From JBFLXR01 sp040757065 (GTDB lineage Bacteria; Pseudomonadota; Gammaproteobacteria; Burkholderiales; Gallionellaceae), in contig JBFLXR010000034.1 in assembly GCA_040757065.1 (NCBI GenBank), positions 1-9,852 of the forward strand: a stretch of DNA of 9,852 nucleotides. The letters run 5' to 3'. Shown piece by piece: positions 1-6,009 of the stretch (its first letter is position 1; each line of letters opens with the position of its first letter). The notes beneath the pieces were generated by a model. The model was not told the DNA's origin. It ran no database searches and saw nothing but the letters and a program-made list of their open reading frames with translations. The position numbers and the translations under genes were made by a program.

Positions 1-24
1 AAGCCCGCTTAAGCGGGCTTTTTT
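1..24 (+). terminator. Rho-independent terminator at the left edge
   Basis: A perfect 8-bp inverted repeat (AAGCCCGC, loop TTAA, GCGGGCTT) is followed directly by a run of T (19-24). The T run lies on the plus-strand 3' side, so the element best serves a plus-strand gene ending left of the window. The same hairpin lies 16 bp beyond the stop of the minus-strand lipoprotein gene, and its complementary A run would precede the hairpin in that direction. It may therefore end both transcripts, but the bases left of position 1 needed to judge this are missing. Confidence 0.85.
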
Positions 25-39
25 GCGTCTCCGGTTTGC

Positions 40-1044
40 TTAACGCTCCAGATTAATATCCATCTCGGTGTTGTCGCCTCTGCGCACCGACACCTTATCG
101 GTCGCCATTTTGTAGCCCTCCAGCTTCACGCTGATAGCATGCACGCCCGGTTCGACCTCCACCCGTAGCGGCGACAGCCCAAAATATACCCCGTCCACAT
201 ACACCTTGGCGCGTTGCGGATTGCTATTCACCAACAACAATCCGGTTGTCGCACTGGCGCGCGGCGTATAAGCGGAGGCTGGGGCGGATAGTGCTCCGCC
301 TGTCTGAACCGCAGGCGTAGCCGGAACGTTCTGGACGGGGGCGGACGGCGCCACCAGCACTGTCACACCGGGAATCGGTTTGGTTCCGGGCGTCAGGTTG
401 AACAAGTCCGGGCGGCTCGCCATCAGGCTGGCACTCACTGCGTCCACGGTTTTCTGAGTGACGATACCGAGACTTTTCTTCAGGTACAGCGCCACATCAC
501 CCTTATCGTTCCCGCCGATCCCTGCAAAACGGTCGTTCTTTTCCACCACAACCCCGGACCATACCACCTTGCCCGTCGCCACTTCTTTCAGCGTGGTTTC
601 GATCTTGACCATAATTTCATCGCGCGCCTTCACATTCAGCGTCAATTCTTTAACGACACCGCTGACCTCGTAGGCAGCATCGCCGCCTTTTTCATAGACC
701 TGAAAGCCCGCATCGTCCAACCGTTTGCGCATGGCGTTCGTCACCATATCGGCCACATCCTGATCGGTCACGATGTCATGACCGAACATGCCCGCCACGT
801 TTTCCGCGCCTTCGCCGATTTTACGCGGCGTCATGCCCTGACGCTCATCGGCATACCGCGCCATCCGGATCGTCGCACCGTACTTAACACTAGGAGAGAG
901 TACGGACTGCTTGCTTTCCGGCACAACGATTTCGTCTTTTCCCGTCAAATTGCCGAAACTCGGCAAGCTGCTGCTGGAACAGCCGACCATTAACAGCGCC
1001 GCCAAGCCGGCCAGCCCCCACTGCACAAATCGTTTCATCGTCAA
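40..1044 (-). CDS. PEGA-domain outer-membrane lipoprotein
   Basis: This 334-residue predicted lipoprotein has a signal peptide with basic residues K4 R5, a hydrophobic stretch 7-20 and a lipobox LMVGC, with lipidation at Cys22. Serine follows the Cys, so Lol sorting would send it to the outer membrane, facing the periplasm. Residues about 50-215 form an alpha/beta domain resembling YajG-type lipoproteins (IG..., A..M...L...GF pattern, then TLKEVATGKVVWSG); this family link is tentative. A Pro/Ala/Ser-rich linker spans about 218-266. A C-terminal PEGA domain (about 268-333) carries AKVYVDGVYFGLSPL and the VEPGVHAISVKLEGY core; such domains are thought to bind surfaces or cell wall. The TTG start lies 7 nt after GGAGAG (1052-1057); an ATG two codons in (1038) would be 13 nt away and is the alternative. 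It is the last gene of the probable rppH-ferritin-lipoprotein run, 33 bp after the ferritin stop. The specific role is unknown. Confidence 0.85.
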   Translation of the reverse strand: MTMKRFVQWGLAGLAALLMVGCSSSSLPSFGNLTGKDEIVVPESKQSVLSPSVKYGATIRMARYADERQGMTPRKIGEGAENVAGMFGHDIVTDQDVADMVTNAMRKRLDDAGFQVYEKGGDAAYEVSGVVKELTLNVKARDEIMVKIETTLKEVATGKVVWSGVVVEKNDRFAGIGGNDKGDVALYLKKSLGIVTQKTVDAVSASLMASRPDLFNLTPGTKPIPGVTVLVAPSAPVQNVPATPAVQTGGALSAPASAYTPRASATTGLLLVNSNPQRAKVYVDGVYFGLSPLRVEVEPGVHAISVKLEGYKMATDKVSVRRGDNTEMDINLER

Positions 1045-1077
1045 AACCGCACTCTCCGTTAATTATTTATCGACCGG

Positions 1078-1617
1078 CTATCCGCCCAACTGCTCCAGCA
1101 GGTTGGCCAAATCGTCGGCATGCTCTTCTTCCATCGCCAAGATGCCTTCCAGCATGCGCCTCGTAGTCGGATCGTCGTTATCGAGATACGCAATAATGTC
1201 CCGGTAACTGTCAATCGCCACCCGCTCGGCAATCAGATCCTCGCGGATCATTTCCAGCAAATCATCCCCGTCGTGATATTCGGAATGGCTGCGCGTTGCC
1301 AATCCTTCCGGGGAAAAATTCGGAGAACCGCCCAGTTGCACGATACGCTGAGCAATCTGGTCGGCATGCATTTGCTCCTCATTCGCATGCTGCAAAAACT
1401 CTGCAGCCACACTTTGCGCATTGATGCCGGACGCCATGAAATAATGCCGCTTATAGCGCAAAATGCAGACCAACTCCGTCGCCAGCGCCTCGTTCAGCAC
1501 TTTAATGACTGTATCGCGATCCGCCCGGTAACCGGCAGTTACCGCGCCTTGCTCGATGTGCTGACGCGCGCGCTTACGTATCGCCTGAATATCCGACAAA
1601 AAAGGTTTGCTGCCCAT
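1078..1617 (-). CDS. Bacterioferritin-like di-iron protein lacking the haem methionine
   Basis: This is a 179-residue ferritin-like four-helix-bundle protein, expected in the cytoplasm. By hand alignment to E. coli bacterioferritin from memory, all di-iron ligands are present: E48 (ALATELV), E81 and H84 (EEQMHAD), E131 (LIAERVAIDSYRD), and E163 and H166 (MEEEHADDL). These match Bfr E18, E51, H54, E94, E127 and H130. The haem-axial Met52 of Bfr aligns with Q82, and a Met sits one place later (M83), so inter-subunit haem binding is doubtful. An N-terminal extension of about 20 to 30 residues, rich in Arg and Lys, precedes the bundle; classical Bfr is about 158 residues. The ATG follows a near-ideal Shine-Dalgarno, AAGGAGG, with a 5-nt spacer. 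Likely roles are ferroxidase activity, iron storage or peroxide detoxification. A Dps-like or other ferritin-like function cannot be excluded. It lies 50 bp downstream of rppH and 33 bp upstream of the lipoprotein gene, all on the same strand. Confidence 0.88.
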   Translation of the reverse strand: MGSKPFLSDIQAIRKRARQHIEQGAVTAGYRADRDTVIKVLNEALATELVCILRYKRHYFMASGINAQSVAAEFLQHANEEQMHADQIAQRIVQLGGSPNFSPEGLATRSHSEYHDGDDLLEMIREDLIAERVAIDSYRDIIAYLDNDDPTTRRMLEGILAMEEEHADDLANLLEQLGG

Positions 1618-1622
1618 AGACG

Positions 1623-1629
1623 CCTCCTT
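1623..1629 (-). promoter_or_regulatory. Strong ribosome-binding site of the ferritin-like gene
   Basis: AAGGAGG on the minus strand lies 5 nt before the ATG at 1617. It matches the anti-Shine-Dalgarno almost fully and is much stronger than the sites of rppH, proS or miaB in this window. This suggests high translation of the ferritin-like protein even if it is co-transcribed with rppH. Confidence 0.8.
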
Positions 1630-1667
1630 CTTATTCCGTTACTCAAATGCGACCAAGCTGCGTCGCG

Positions 1668-2192
1668 CTAACGGCTATTCGACACCCGGCGAAACATTTC
1701 TTGCCCCCGCACTTGCTTGACCGGCGGCAAATAGCGCACCAACTCGTTTAACGCACGCTGGTACACATCGCGCTTGAATTCGATCACCGTTTCCATTTCC
1801 ACCCAGTAATCGTTCCAGCGCCAGGCATCGAACTCGGGATGTTCCGACGCTCTCAAACACACGTCGCAATCTCGTCCCACCAACCGCAACAGAAACCAAA
1901 TCTGCTTCTGTCCTTTATAGCTTCCGCGCCATTCGCGCTTTACCCAATTCTGCGGCACATCGTAACGCATCCAGTCGCGCGTTCTGCCCAAAATTCTGAT
2001 GTGGTCAGGCTGCAAGCCGACTTCCTCGTACAGCTCGCGGTACATTGCCTGCTCCGGCGTTTCCCCGTGCTGTATGCCACCCTGAGGAAACTGCCAGGAA
2101 TCCTGGCGCACACGCTTACCCCAGAACACCTGATTCTTCGAATTGGTCAGAATAATGCCGACATTTGGGCGATACCCGTCACGGTCTATCAT
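1668..2192 (-). CDS. rppH: RNA 5'-pyrophosphohydrolase RppH (Nudix)
   Basis: RppH removes pyrophosphate from the 5' triphosphate end of mRNAs in the cytoplasm and so triggers RNase E-dependent decay. The 174-residue protein begins MIDRDGYRPNVGIIL, as in known RppH proteins. It carries a perfect Nudix box at residues 38-60: G38, E44, R52-E53-L54, E56-E57, G59, the Mg2+-binding signature GX5EX7REUXEEXGU. Family features WQFPQGGI (33-40) and the later WRGSYKGQKQIWFLL stretch are present. Length agrees with E. coli RppH (about 176). The frame stays open upstream to an ATG at 2234, adding 14 residues, but conservation argues for the ATG at 2192. A GGGG stretch (2199-2202) gives it a modest ribosome-binding site. 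The gene is divergent from proS, a common arrangement in betaproteobacteria, and probably heads a run into the ferritin-like and lipoprotein genes. Confidence 0.95.
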   Translation of the reverse strand: MIDRDGYRPNVGIILTNSKNQVFWGKRVRQDSWQFPQGGIQHGETPEQAMYRELYEEVGLQPDHIRILGRTRDWMRYDVPQNWVKREWRGSYKGQKQIWFLLRLVGRDCDVCLRASEHPEFDAWRWNDYWVEMETVIEFKRDVYQRALNELVRYLPPVKQVRGQEMFRRVSNSR

Positions 2193-2278
2193 CGTTCGCC
2201 CCGAAAAATTTAACAGATGCCCGAATTGTTCCACATTTCGCAGGCGCTGAAAAGAAAACGCTGATCCGCCGCCCGTCT

Positions 2279-2292
2279 ATTGCACACGCAAT
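2279..2292. repeat. Short inverted repeat ATTGC-N4-GCAAT in the rppH/proS gap
   Basis: A 5-bp inverted repeat with a 4-bp spacer sits just upstream of the proposed proS -35 region, between the divergent rppH and proS genes. Its form and place would suit a small operator. A 5-bp half-site is common by chance, so this is only a candidate. Confidence 0.25.
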
Positions 2293-2294
2293 CC

Positions 2295-2323
2295 GTTACG
2301 CAGCCGCGCTTTCGCGCTAAAAT
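2295..2323 (+). promoter_or_regulatory. Candidate sigma70 promoter of proS
   Basis: A -10-like TAAAAT (2318-2323, five of six matches to TATAAT) lies about 40 bp before the proS ATG. The -35 region (GTTACG at 2295-2300, spacer 17) matches poorly, three of six. The predicted transcript start near 2330 gives a leader of about 34 nt. The call rests mainly on the -10 box and the position. Confidence 0.4.
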
Positions 2324-2363
2324 AGCCCTTTCGAAAATTCGCTACCGACGGACACCTTACATC

Positions 2364-4070
2364 ATGCGCGTAACCCAGTTTTTCATTTCCACTCAAAAAG
2401 AAGCGCCTGCCGAAGCCGAGCTGCCCAGCCACAAGCTGATGCTGCGCGCAGGCTATATCCGCAAGCTCTCCAGCGGGCTGTATAGCTGGATGCCGCTCGG
2501 GCTGCGCGTATTGCGCAAAGTGGAAAACATTGTGCGGGAAGAAATGAATCGCAGCGGCGCAGTCGAATTGCTGATGCCCGCCGTGCAACCCGCTGAACTA
2601 TGGCAGGAAACCGGCCGCTGGGAGGTTTTCGGCCCGCAAATGCTGAAAATCACCGACCGGCACGACAATTTGTTCTGCTTCGGCCCCACGCACGAAGAAG
2701 TAATTACCGATATCGCACGCCGCGAGATCAAGAGCTACCGCCAGTTGCCGATCAACTTCTATCAAATCCAAACCAAATTCCGCGACGAAGTCCGCCCGCG
2801 TTTCGGCGTGATGCGCGCCCGCGAATTTGTAATGAAGGACGCCTATTCCTTTCACGCGAATTTTGAAAGCTTAGAGCAGACCTACCGCGTAATGTACGAG
2901 ACCTATACCCGCATTTTCACGCGGCTTGGGTTGCAATTCCGCGCCGTTGCAGCGGATACCGGCGCAATCGGCGGCTCTGGCTCCCACGAATTCCACGTAC
3001 TGGCCGATTCTGGCGAGGATGCCTTGGCCTTCTGCCCCGATTCCGATTACGCAGCCAACGTCGAACTGGCGGAAGCACTCGCCCCGGCGACTCCGCGCGG
3101 CCCGGCCAGCGAGGCGCTGAATAAAGTCGCCACCCCCGGTCAGAAATCGATCAGCGAAGTCTCTGCCTTTTTCAATGTCCAGCCGCAAGAAGTGCTCAAA
3201 GCCATTGCGGTTATCGACGAGAACGGCAAATTCGCGCTCCTGCTGTTGCGCGGCGATCACCAACTGAACGAAATCAAGGCCGGGAAATTACTCGGCGCCT
3301 TCCGCTTCGCCAGCGACGAAGAAATTCATCAGCACATGAGCTGCCGTACCGGCTACATCGGCCCGGTCGGCGCATCGGTACGCATCTTTGCCGACCGCGC
3401 TGCCGCTGCAATGAGCAATTTCATCTGCGGTGCAAACGACGACGGCTACCACTACACCGGCGCGAATTTCGGACGCGATATCGTGTTGGATGAAGCCAAC
3501 ATTCACGATCTGCGCAACGTCGCAGCAAGCGATGTCAGCCCGGACGGTAAAGGCGTACTGGAGTTGTGCCGCGGCATCGAAGTCGGCCATATTTTCCAGC
3601 TGCGCACCAAATATTCCGCCTCGATGGACGCCACCTTCCTCGACGAACACGGCAAGGCGCAAGTCATGGAAATGGGCTGCTACGGCATCGGGGTATCGCG
3701 TATCGTTGCCGCCGCCATCGAACAGAATTACGACGAGCGCGGCATCACCTTGCCCGCTGCAATGGCACCTTTCCAGGTGGCGATTGCACCTATCGGCTTT
3801 AAGAAAAGCGAAGCGGTACGCACCGCTGCCGAAGCCTTGTATGTCGAATTGTCCGCCGCCGGAATCGAAGTACTGCTGGATGACCGCGACGAGCGCCCCG
3901 GCGTCATGTTCGCCGACCTGGAGCTGATCGGCGTTGCACACCGCATCGTGATCGGCGACCGCGGCCTGAAAGAAGGCAAGGTTGAATATCAAGGCCGTCG
4001 CGACAGCGCCGCACAAACTGTAACCGTTCAGGAAGCCGCCGCCTTCGTTCGCGCCAGACTATGCGACTAA
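2364..4070 (+). CDS. proS: Prolyl-tRNA synthetase, bacterial type with editing domain
   Basis: ProS charges tRNA-Pro with proline in the cytoplasm (class II aminoacyl-tRNA synthetase). The 568-residue product (E. coli about 572) starts MRVTQFFISTQKEAP. The catalytic core shows the substrate loop GPTHEE (107-112), class II motif 2 in FRDEVRPRFGVMRAREF (139-155), and motif 3 GCYGIGVSR (438-446). Residues about 224-405 form the YbaK-like insertion that hydrolyses mis-charged Ala-tRNA-Pro; K279 falls in VLKAIAV, where E. coli has its known editing lysine. The C-terminal anticodon-binding domain is about 470-568 (RPGVMFADLELIGVAHRIVIG). The frame remains open to a TTG at 2280, adding 28 residues, but conservation fixes the ATG at 2364. 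The ribosome-binding site is weak. The last 10 bp overlap the lytic transglycosylase gene, suggesting co-transcription and coupled translation. Confidence 0.97.
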   Translation: MRVTQFFISTQKEAPAEAELPSHKLMLRAGYIRKLSSGLYSWMPLGLRVLRKVENIVREEMNRSGAVELLMPAVQPAELWQETGRWEVFGPQMLKITDRHDNLFCFGPTHEEVITDIARREIKSYRQLPINFYQIQTKFRDEVRPRFGVMRAREFVMKDAYSFHANFESLEQTYRVMYETYTRIFTRLGLQFRAVAADTGAIGGSGSHEFHVLADSGEDALAFCPDSDYAANVELAEALAPATPRGPASEALNKVATPGQKSISEVSAFFNVQPQEVLKAIAVIDENGKFALLLLRGDHQLNEIKAGKLLGAFRFASDEEIHQHMSCRTGYIGPVGASVRIFADRAAAAMSNFICGANDDGYHYTGANFGRDIVLDEANIHDLRNVAASDVSPDGKGVLELCRGIEVGHIFQLRTKYSASMDATFLDEHGKAQVMEMGCYGIGVSRIVAAAIEQNYDERGITLPAAMAPFQVAIAPIGFKKSEAVRTAAEALYVELSAAGIEVLLDDRDERPGVMFADLELIGVAHRIVIGDRGLKEGKVEYQGRRDSAAQTVTVQEAAAFVRARLCD

Positions 4071-4657
4071 GGCGCTTTGCCGTTGCCGTGTGGCTGGTGC
4101 TGACCGCGCCCTTTGCGTACGGCGGCGCGCAAGTCGAAGAGCCGCTTTCCGCCAGTGTGCGCGCTGTTATGCAGCGCGCCATTGCCGATCAAGCGGTGCA
4201 AGAGCCGAAATTTTCATCGGTCGAAGAAGGCAAAGCTTGGATGGGCGAAATGTCGAGAAGGCTGGAACGCCGCATCCCTGACAAGCAATACCGGGAAAAT
4301 TTCCTGAAAACTGCCTATTACGAAGCCACCCGCGCCGGACTCGACCCGCAACTGGTACTCGGGCTGATCGAAGTAGAGAGCGGTTTCCGCAAATACGCAG
4401 TCTCGCATGCCGGCGCACGCGGCTACATGCAGGTTATGCCGTTCTGGGTACGCAACATCGGCACACCTGACCAGAATTTATTTCATCTGCGCACCAACTT
4501 GCGTTACGGCTGCACTATCCTGCGCCACTATCTGGATGTAGAAAACGGGGATTTGTTTCGCGCGCTGGGCCGCTACAACGGCAGTCTCGGCAACCGAGAA
4601 TATCCCGACATGGTACGGGCTGCATGGCATCAGCACTGGAGTTACTCGAAACGCTAG
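4061..4657 (+). CDS. Periplasmic lytic transglycosylase (SLT domain)
   Basis: This is a predicted murein lytic transglycosylase, which cuts the MurNAc-GlcNAc bond of peptidoglycan with formation of 1,6-anhydro-MurNAc. The 198-residue protein has an N-terminal signal peptide (RLRR, then hydrophobic 6-19, likely cleavage near AYG at 19-21), so it acts in the periplasm. The SLT (family 1) domain occupies about 85-185. It shows the catalytic glutamate E106 in the GLIEVESGF motif, GARGYMQVMP (118-127), and RYNGS (171-175). No cell-wall-binding LysM or SPOR domain is present; an Ala/Glu-rich helical region (30-80) precedes the domain. The ATG lies inside the 3' end of proS (10-bp overlap), so the two are probably co-transcribed. 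No terminator follows: the stop lies 7 bp from the stop of a convergent gene. It is too short for full-length Slt70 and resembles the single-domain enzymes often found beside proS in betaproteobacteria. Confidence 0.92.
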   Translation: MRLRRFAVAVWLVLTAPFAYGGAQVEEPLSASVRAVMQRAIADQAVQEPKFSSVEEGKAWMGEMSRRLERRIPDKQYRENFLKTAYYEATRAGLDPQLVLGLIEVESGFRKYAVSHAGARGYMQVMPFWVRNIGTPDQNLFHLRTNLRYGCTILRHYLDVENGDLFRALGRYNGSLGNREYPDMVRAAWHQHWSYSKR

Positions 4658-4664
4658 ACGGGGG

Positions 4665-5141
4665 CTATTTGGCGTCACTACCGCCTTTGGCGGATTTCAG
4701 ACGAATATAAGTTTCGACACTTTCACGGGTGATCGCTCCGGCCTGATAGCTAACCAGTTTGCCGGTCGGGTCATATAAATAGGTAGTCGGCAACACTTCC
4801 ACGCCCCCCATCGGGGCCGCCATTTTGTAGTTACCGAGTACCAAGGGATAGGTCACGCCGCGCGACGCAGCATAATCGAGCGCGGCCTTGGCCGAGTAGT
4901 AATCGAGCAACACACCGATCACGACCAAATCACGATCCTTGTGCGCATTGTGCAGTGCGATCAGTTCAGGAATTTCCGCCTGACAGGGCGGACACCAAGT
5001 CGCCCAAAAATTCACCAGCACCCATTTGCCGCGATAGTCAGTCAGACGCTGCTGACGTCCCTGCGTATCTTTAAAGGAAAAGTCGGACGCATTCGCCGCA
5101 CAAGCGAACAGCATCAGGCCAAACGCAAACCAGCGGCGCAT
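4665..5141 (-). CDS. TlpA/ResA-like periplasmic thioredoxin
   Basis: A 158-residue secreted thioredoxin-fold protein. A signal peptide (RR at 2-3, hydrophobic 5-14) ends near ANA-SD at about 18-19. Cys14 in LFAC could be read as a short lipobox, so membrane anchoring is possible but less likely. The active site is WCPPC (W49, C50, C53) inside VLVNFWATWCPPC, and the cis-proline is P118 in VLPTTYLYD. These mark the TlpA/ResA branch, which usually reduces disulphides in apocytochromes, copper-site proteins or other periplasmic targets. The residues around the motif (FSFKDTQGRQQRLTDYRGKW) also fit the AhpC/TSA-Redoxin group. The start codon overlaps the stop of the upstream YqhA-family gene (TAATG), indicating translational coupling. 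No cytochrome biogenesis genes are adjacent, so the substrate is unknown. Confidence 0.92.
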   Translation of the reverse strand: MRRWFAFGLMLFACAANASDFSFKDTQGRQQRLTDYRGKWVLVNFWATWCPPCQAEIPELIALHNAHKDRDLVVIGVLLDYYSAKAALDYAASRGVTYPLVLGNYKMAAPMGGVEVLPTTYLYDPTGKLVSYQAGAITRESVETYIRLKSAKGGSDAK

Positions 5142-5725
5142 TAATGCGGTGAAGAGTGATCTTCGCTCACTGCATCTTCAGTGTGCGAATCGCCGTGACC
5201 GCCCTTTTCGGCTGCATGGCTGAAATACAGCGCCAGCGCCACCAAAGCGATACTGCCGCCGAGATACAACAGATCCAAAGGCGTATTCATATGCATGCGC
5301 AACGCCTGCTCGAACAGCGTGACGATCATAATCATCAGAATCACCTTGGCCAGGCGCGACTTCAGGTCGTCCAGACTGCCGATCACCAGAATTTTGCTGG
5401 ATGCACGGTCTCCGTGCGCCTGATCGATATCGCTGATAAACAACTCATACAGCCCCAGCGAAAAAATCAGCATGACTGTTGCAAGCAGGTAACCATCCAC
5501 CACCTCGACGATATGCGATACAGTGCTGTCGTGCAGCGCCTTACGCGCTTCTTCGGTCAGCGAATGATCGGCGTAGTGCAGCGCATGCCCGACCAATATG
5601 ATCACATCGACAGTCGCCATGTAGAAAATCGCCATGCCGGCCAGCAAGCTGCCGATTACCGCCGTCAAAATCACAAAACGGCTATTCCACAACGAACCTT
5701 CGAATAAACTCTCAATGAATTTCAT
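5141..5725 (-). CDS. YqhA/UPF0114 family inner-membrane protein
   Basis: A 194-residue predicted inner-membrane protein of the UPF0114 (YqhA) family, function unknown. Four hydrophobic segments are visible, near 16-38, 72-97, 125-142 and 151-169. The family-like stretch VDGYLLATVMLIFSLGLYELFISDID lies at about 76-101, and SSKILVIGSLDDLKSRLAKVI follows at 109-129. The C-terminal tail (170-194) is rich in His, Asp, Glu and Ser, with histidines at 170, 177, 181, 190 and 194. This tail makes the protein about 30 residues longer than E. coli YqhA (about 164) and could bind metal. The ATG at 5725 has a G-rich but imperfect ribosome-binding site (GGGGCAGG). A good sigma70 promoter sits just upstream. 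The stop overlaps the thioredoxin start by one base, so the two proteins are probably made together. Confidence 0.88.
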   Translation of the reverse strand: MKFIESLFEGSLWNSRFVILTAVIGSLLAGMAIFYMATVDVIILVGHALHYADHSLTEEARKALHDSTVSHIVEVVDGYLLATVMLIFSLGLYELFISDIDQAHGDRASSKILVIGSLDDLKSRLAKVILMIMIVTLFEQALRMHMNTPLDLLYLGGSIALVALALYFSHAAEKGGHGDSHTEDAVSEDHSSPH

Positions 5726-5756
5726 ACCTGCCCCGAATTAAACCGAACCTGCGCGC

Positions 5757-5785
5757 ATTAAAACGAAAACCGGACGAGATGGCAA
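5757..5785 (-). promoter_or_regulatory. Sigma70 promoter of the yqhA-like/thioredoxin operon
   Basis: On the minus strand, TTGCCA (5785-5780, five of six to TTGACA) and TTTAAT (5762-5757, five of six to TATAAT) are separated by exactly 17 bp. Transcription would begin near 5750, giving a leader of about 25 nt before the ATG at 5725. The promoter lies just downstream of the terminator of the small gene, so the two units are probably transcribed separately. Confidence 0.6.
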
Positions 5786-5802
5786 GCCGCAAACCAACCA
5801 GC

Positions 5803-5838
5803 AATAAAAAAACTCCAGCAAGCTGGAGTTTTTTTATT
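5803..5838 (-). terminator. Strong bidirectional Rho-independent terminator
   Basis: A 36-bp near-perfect palindrome: ACTCCAGC (5812-5819), loop AA, GCTGGAGT (5822-5829), flanked by a run of seven A on one side and seven T on the other. It would terminate in either direction. On the minus strand it lies 17 bp beyond the stop of the 31-codon gene, which is probably its client. No plus-strand gene ends nearby. Confidence 0.93.
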
Positions 5839-5855
5839 CGGCTTCCCGCAGTTGC

Positions 5856-5951
5856 TTAGTGGCTGGCGAACAGCTCTTTCAGCATCCACAGGGAAAATAC
5901 TACTGCCGCAATCGCTGTACCCACAGCGGCGATCGTTGCGATGATTGCCAT
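5856..5951 (-). CDS. Small single-span membrane peptide, 31 residues, unknown function
   Basis: This ORF begins MAIIATIAAVGTAIAAV and ends LWMLKELFASH. Residues 2-24 form one continuous hydrophobic helix with small-residue spacing (A8, A9, G11, A13, A15, A16) that could support helix packing. The short tail carries K25, E26 and H31. Evidence that it is real: an AGGAGG ribosome-binding site 9 nt before the ATG (or AGGAGA at 6 nt), an extended -10 promoter candidate about 50 bp upstream, and a strong terminator 17 bp after the stop, which together make a compact single-gene unit. I recognise no family. It does not resemble CydX or AcrZ as I recall them. Possibilities are a small subunit or regulator of a membrane complex, or a type I toxin-like hydrophobic peptide. 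It lies upstream of the yqhA-like operon on the same strand but is separated from it by the terminator and a new promoter. Confidence 0.75.
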   Translation of the reverse strand: MAIIATIAAVGTAIAAVVFSLWMLKELFASH

Positions 5952-5957
5952 TGTTGA

Positions 5958-5968
5958 TCTCCTCCTCT
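5958..5968 (-). promoter_or_regulatory. Strong ribosome-binding site of the 31-codon gene
   Basis: The minus strand reads AGAGGAGGAGA here. It holds AGGAGG (5966-5961) 9 nt from the ATG and an overlapping AGGAGA 6 nt from it. It is among the best ribosome-binding sites in the window and is the main argument that the short ORF is translated. Confidence 0.8.
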
Positions 5969-5996
5969 GATTAAAACTAACCACTCCCCAAAATCA

Positions 5997-6009
5997 CTAC
6001 GAATCGTAG
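5997..6009. repeat. 13-bp perfect palindrome overlapping the small-gene promoter
   Basis: CTACGA-A-TCGTAG is a perfect inverted repeat with a single central base. It covers the proposed -10 box of the minus-strand promoter (6003-6008) and the expected start of transcription, a usual place for a repressor operator. No regulator is recognised from the sequence alone. Confidence 0.4.

Noticed and set aside
1120..1671. A plus-strand open frame of about 180 codons opposite the ferritin-like gene.
   Set aside because: The minus strand carries a complete di-iron motif set and an ideal ribosome-binding site; the plus frame has neither a motif nor a ribosome-binding site.
2193..2234. An upstream ATG (2234) that would extend RppH by 14 residues.
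   Set aside because: Known RppH proteins begin at the MID.DGYRPNVG block, which coincides with the ATG at 2192 and a nearby GGGG ribosome-binding site.
2280..2363. An upstream TTG start that would extend ProS by 28 residues.
   Set aside because: The extension is basic and unlike ProS N-termini, contains the proposed promoter, and the conserved start MRVTQFFIS is at 2364.
3288..4016. A long minus-strand open frame (about 240 codons) opposite proS.
   Set aside because: It mirrors the codon structure of proS, has low-complexity composition and no recognisable domain, and proS is clearly the real gene.
4674..4700. CRISPR-like or other tandem repeats anywhere in the window.
   Set aside because: I looked for regularly spaced repeats and found none; only short isolated inverted repeats are present.
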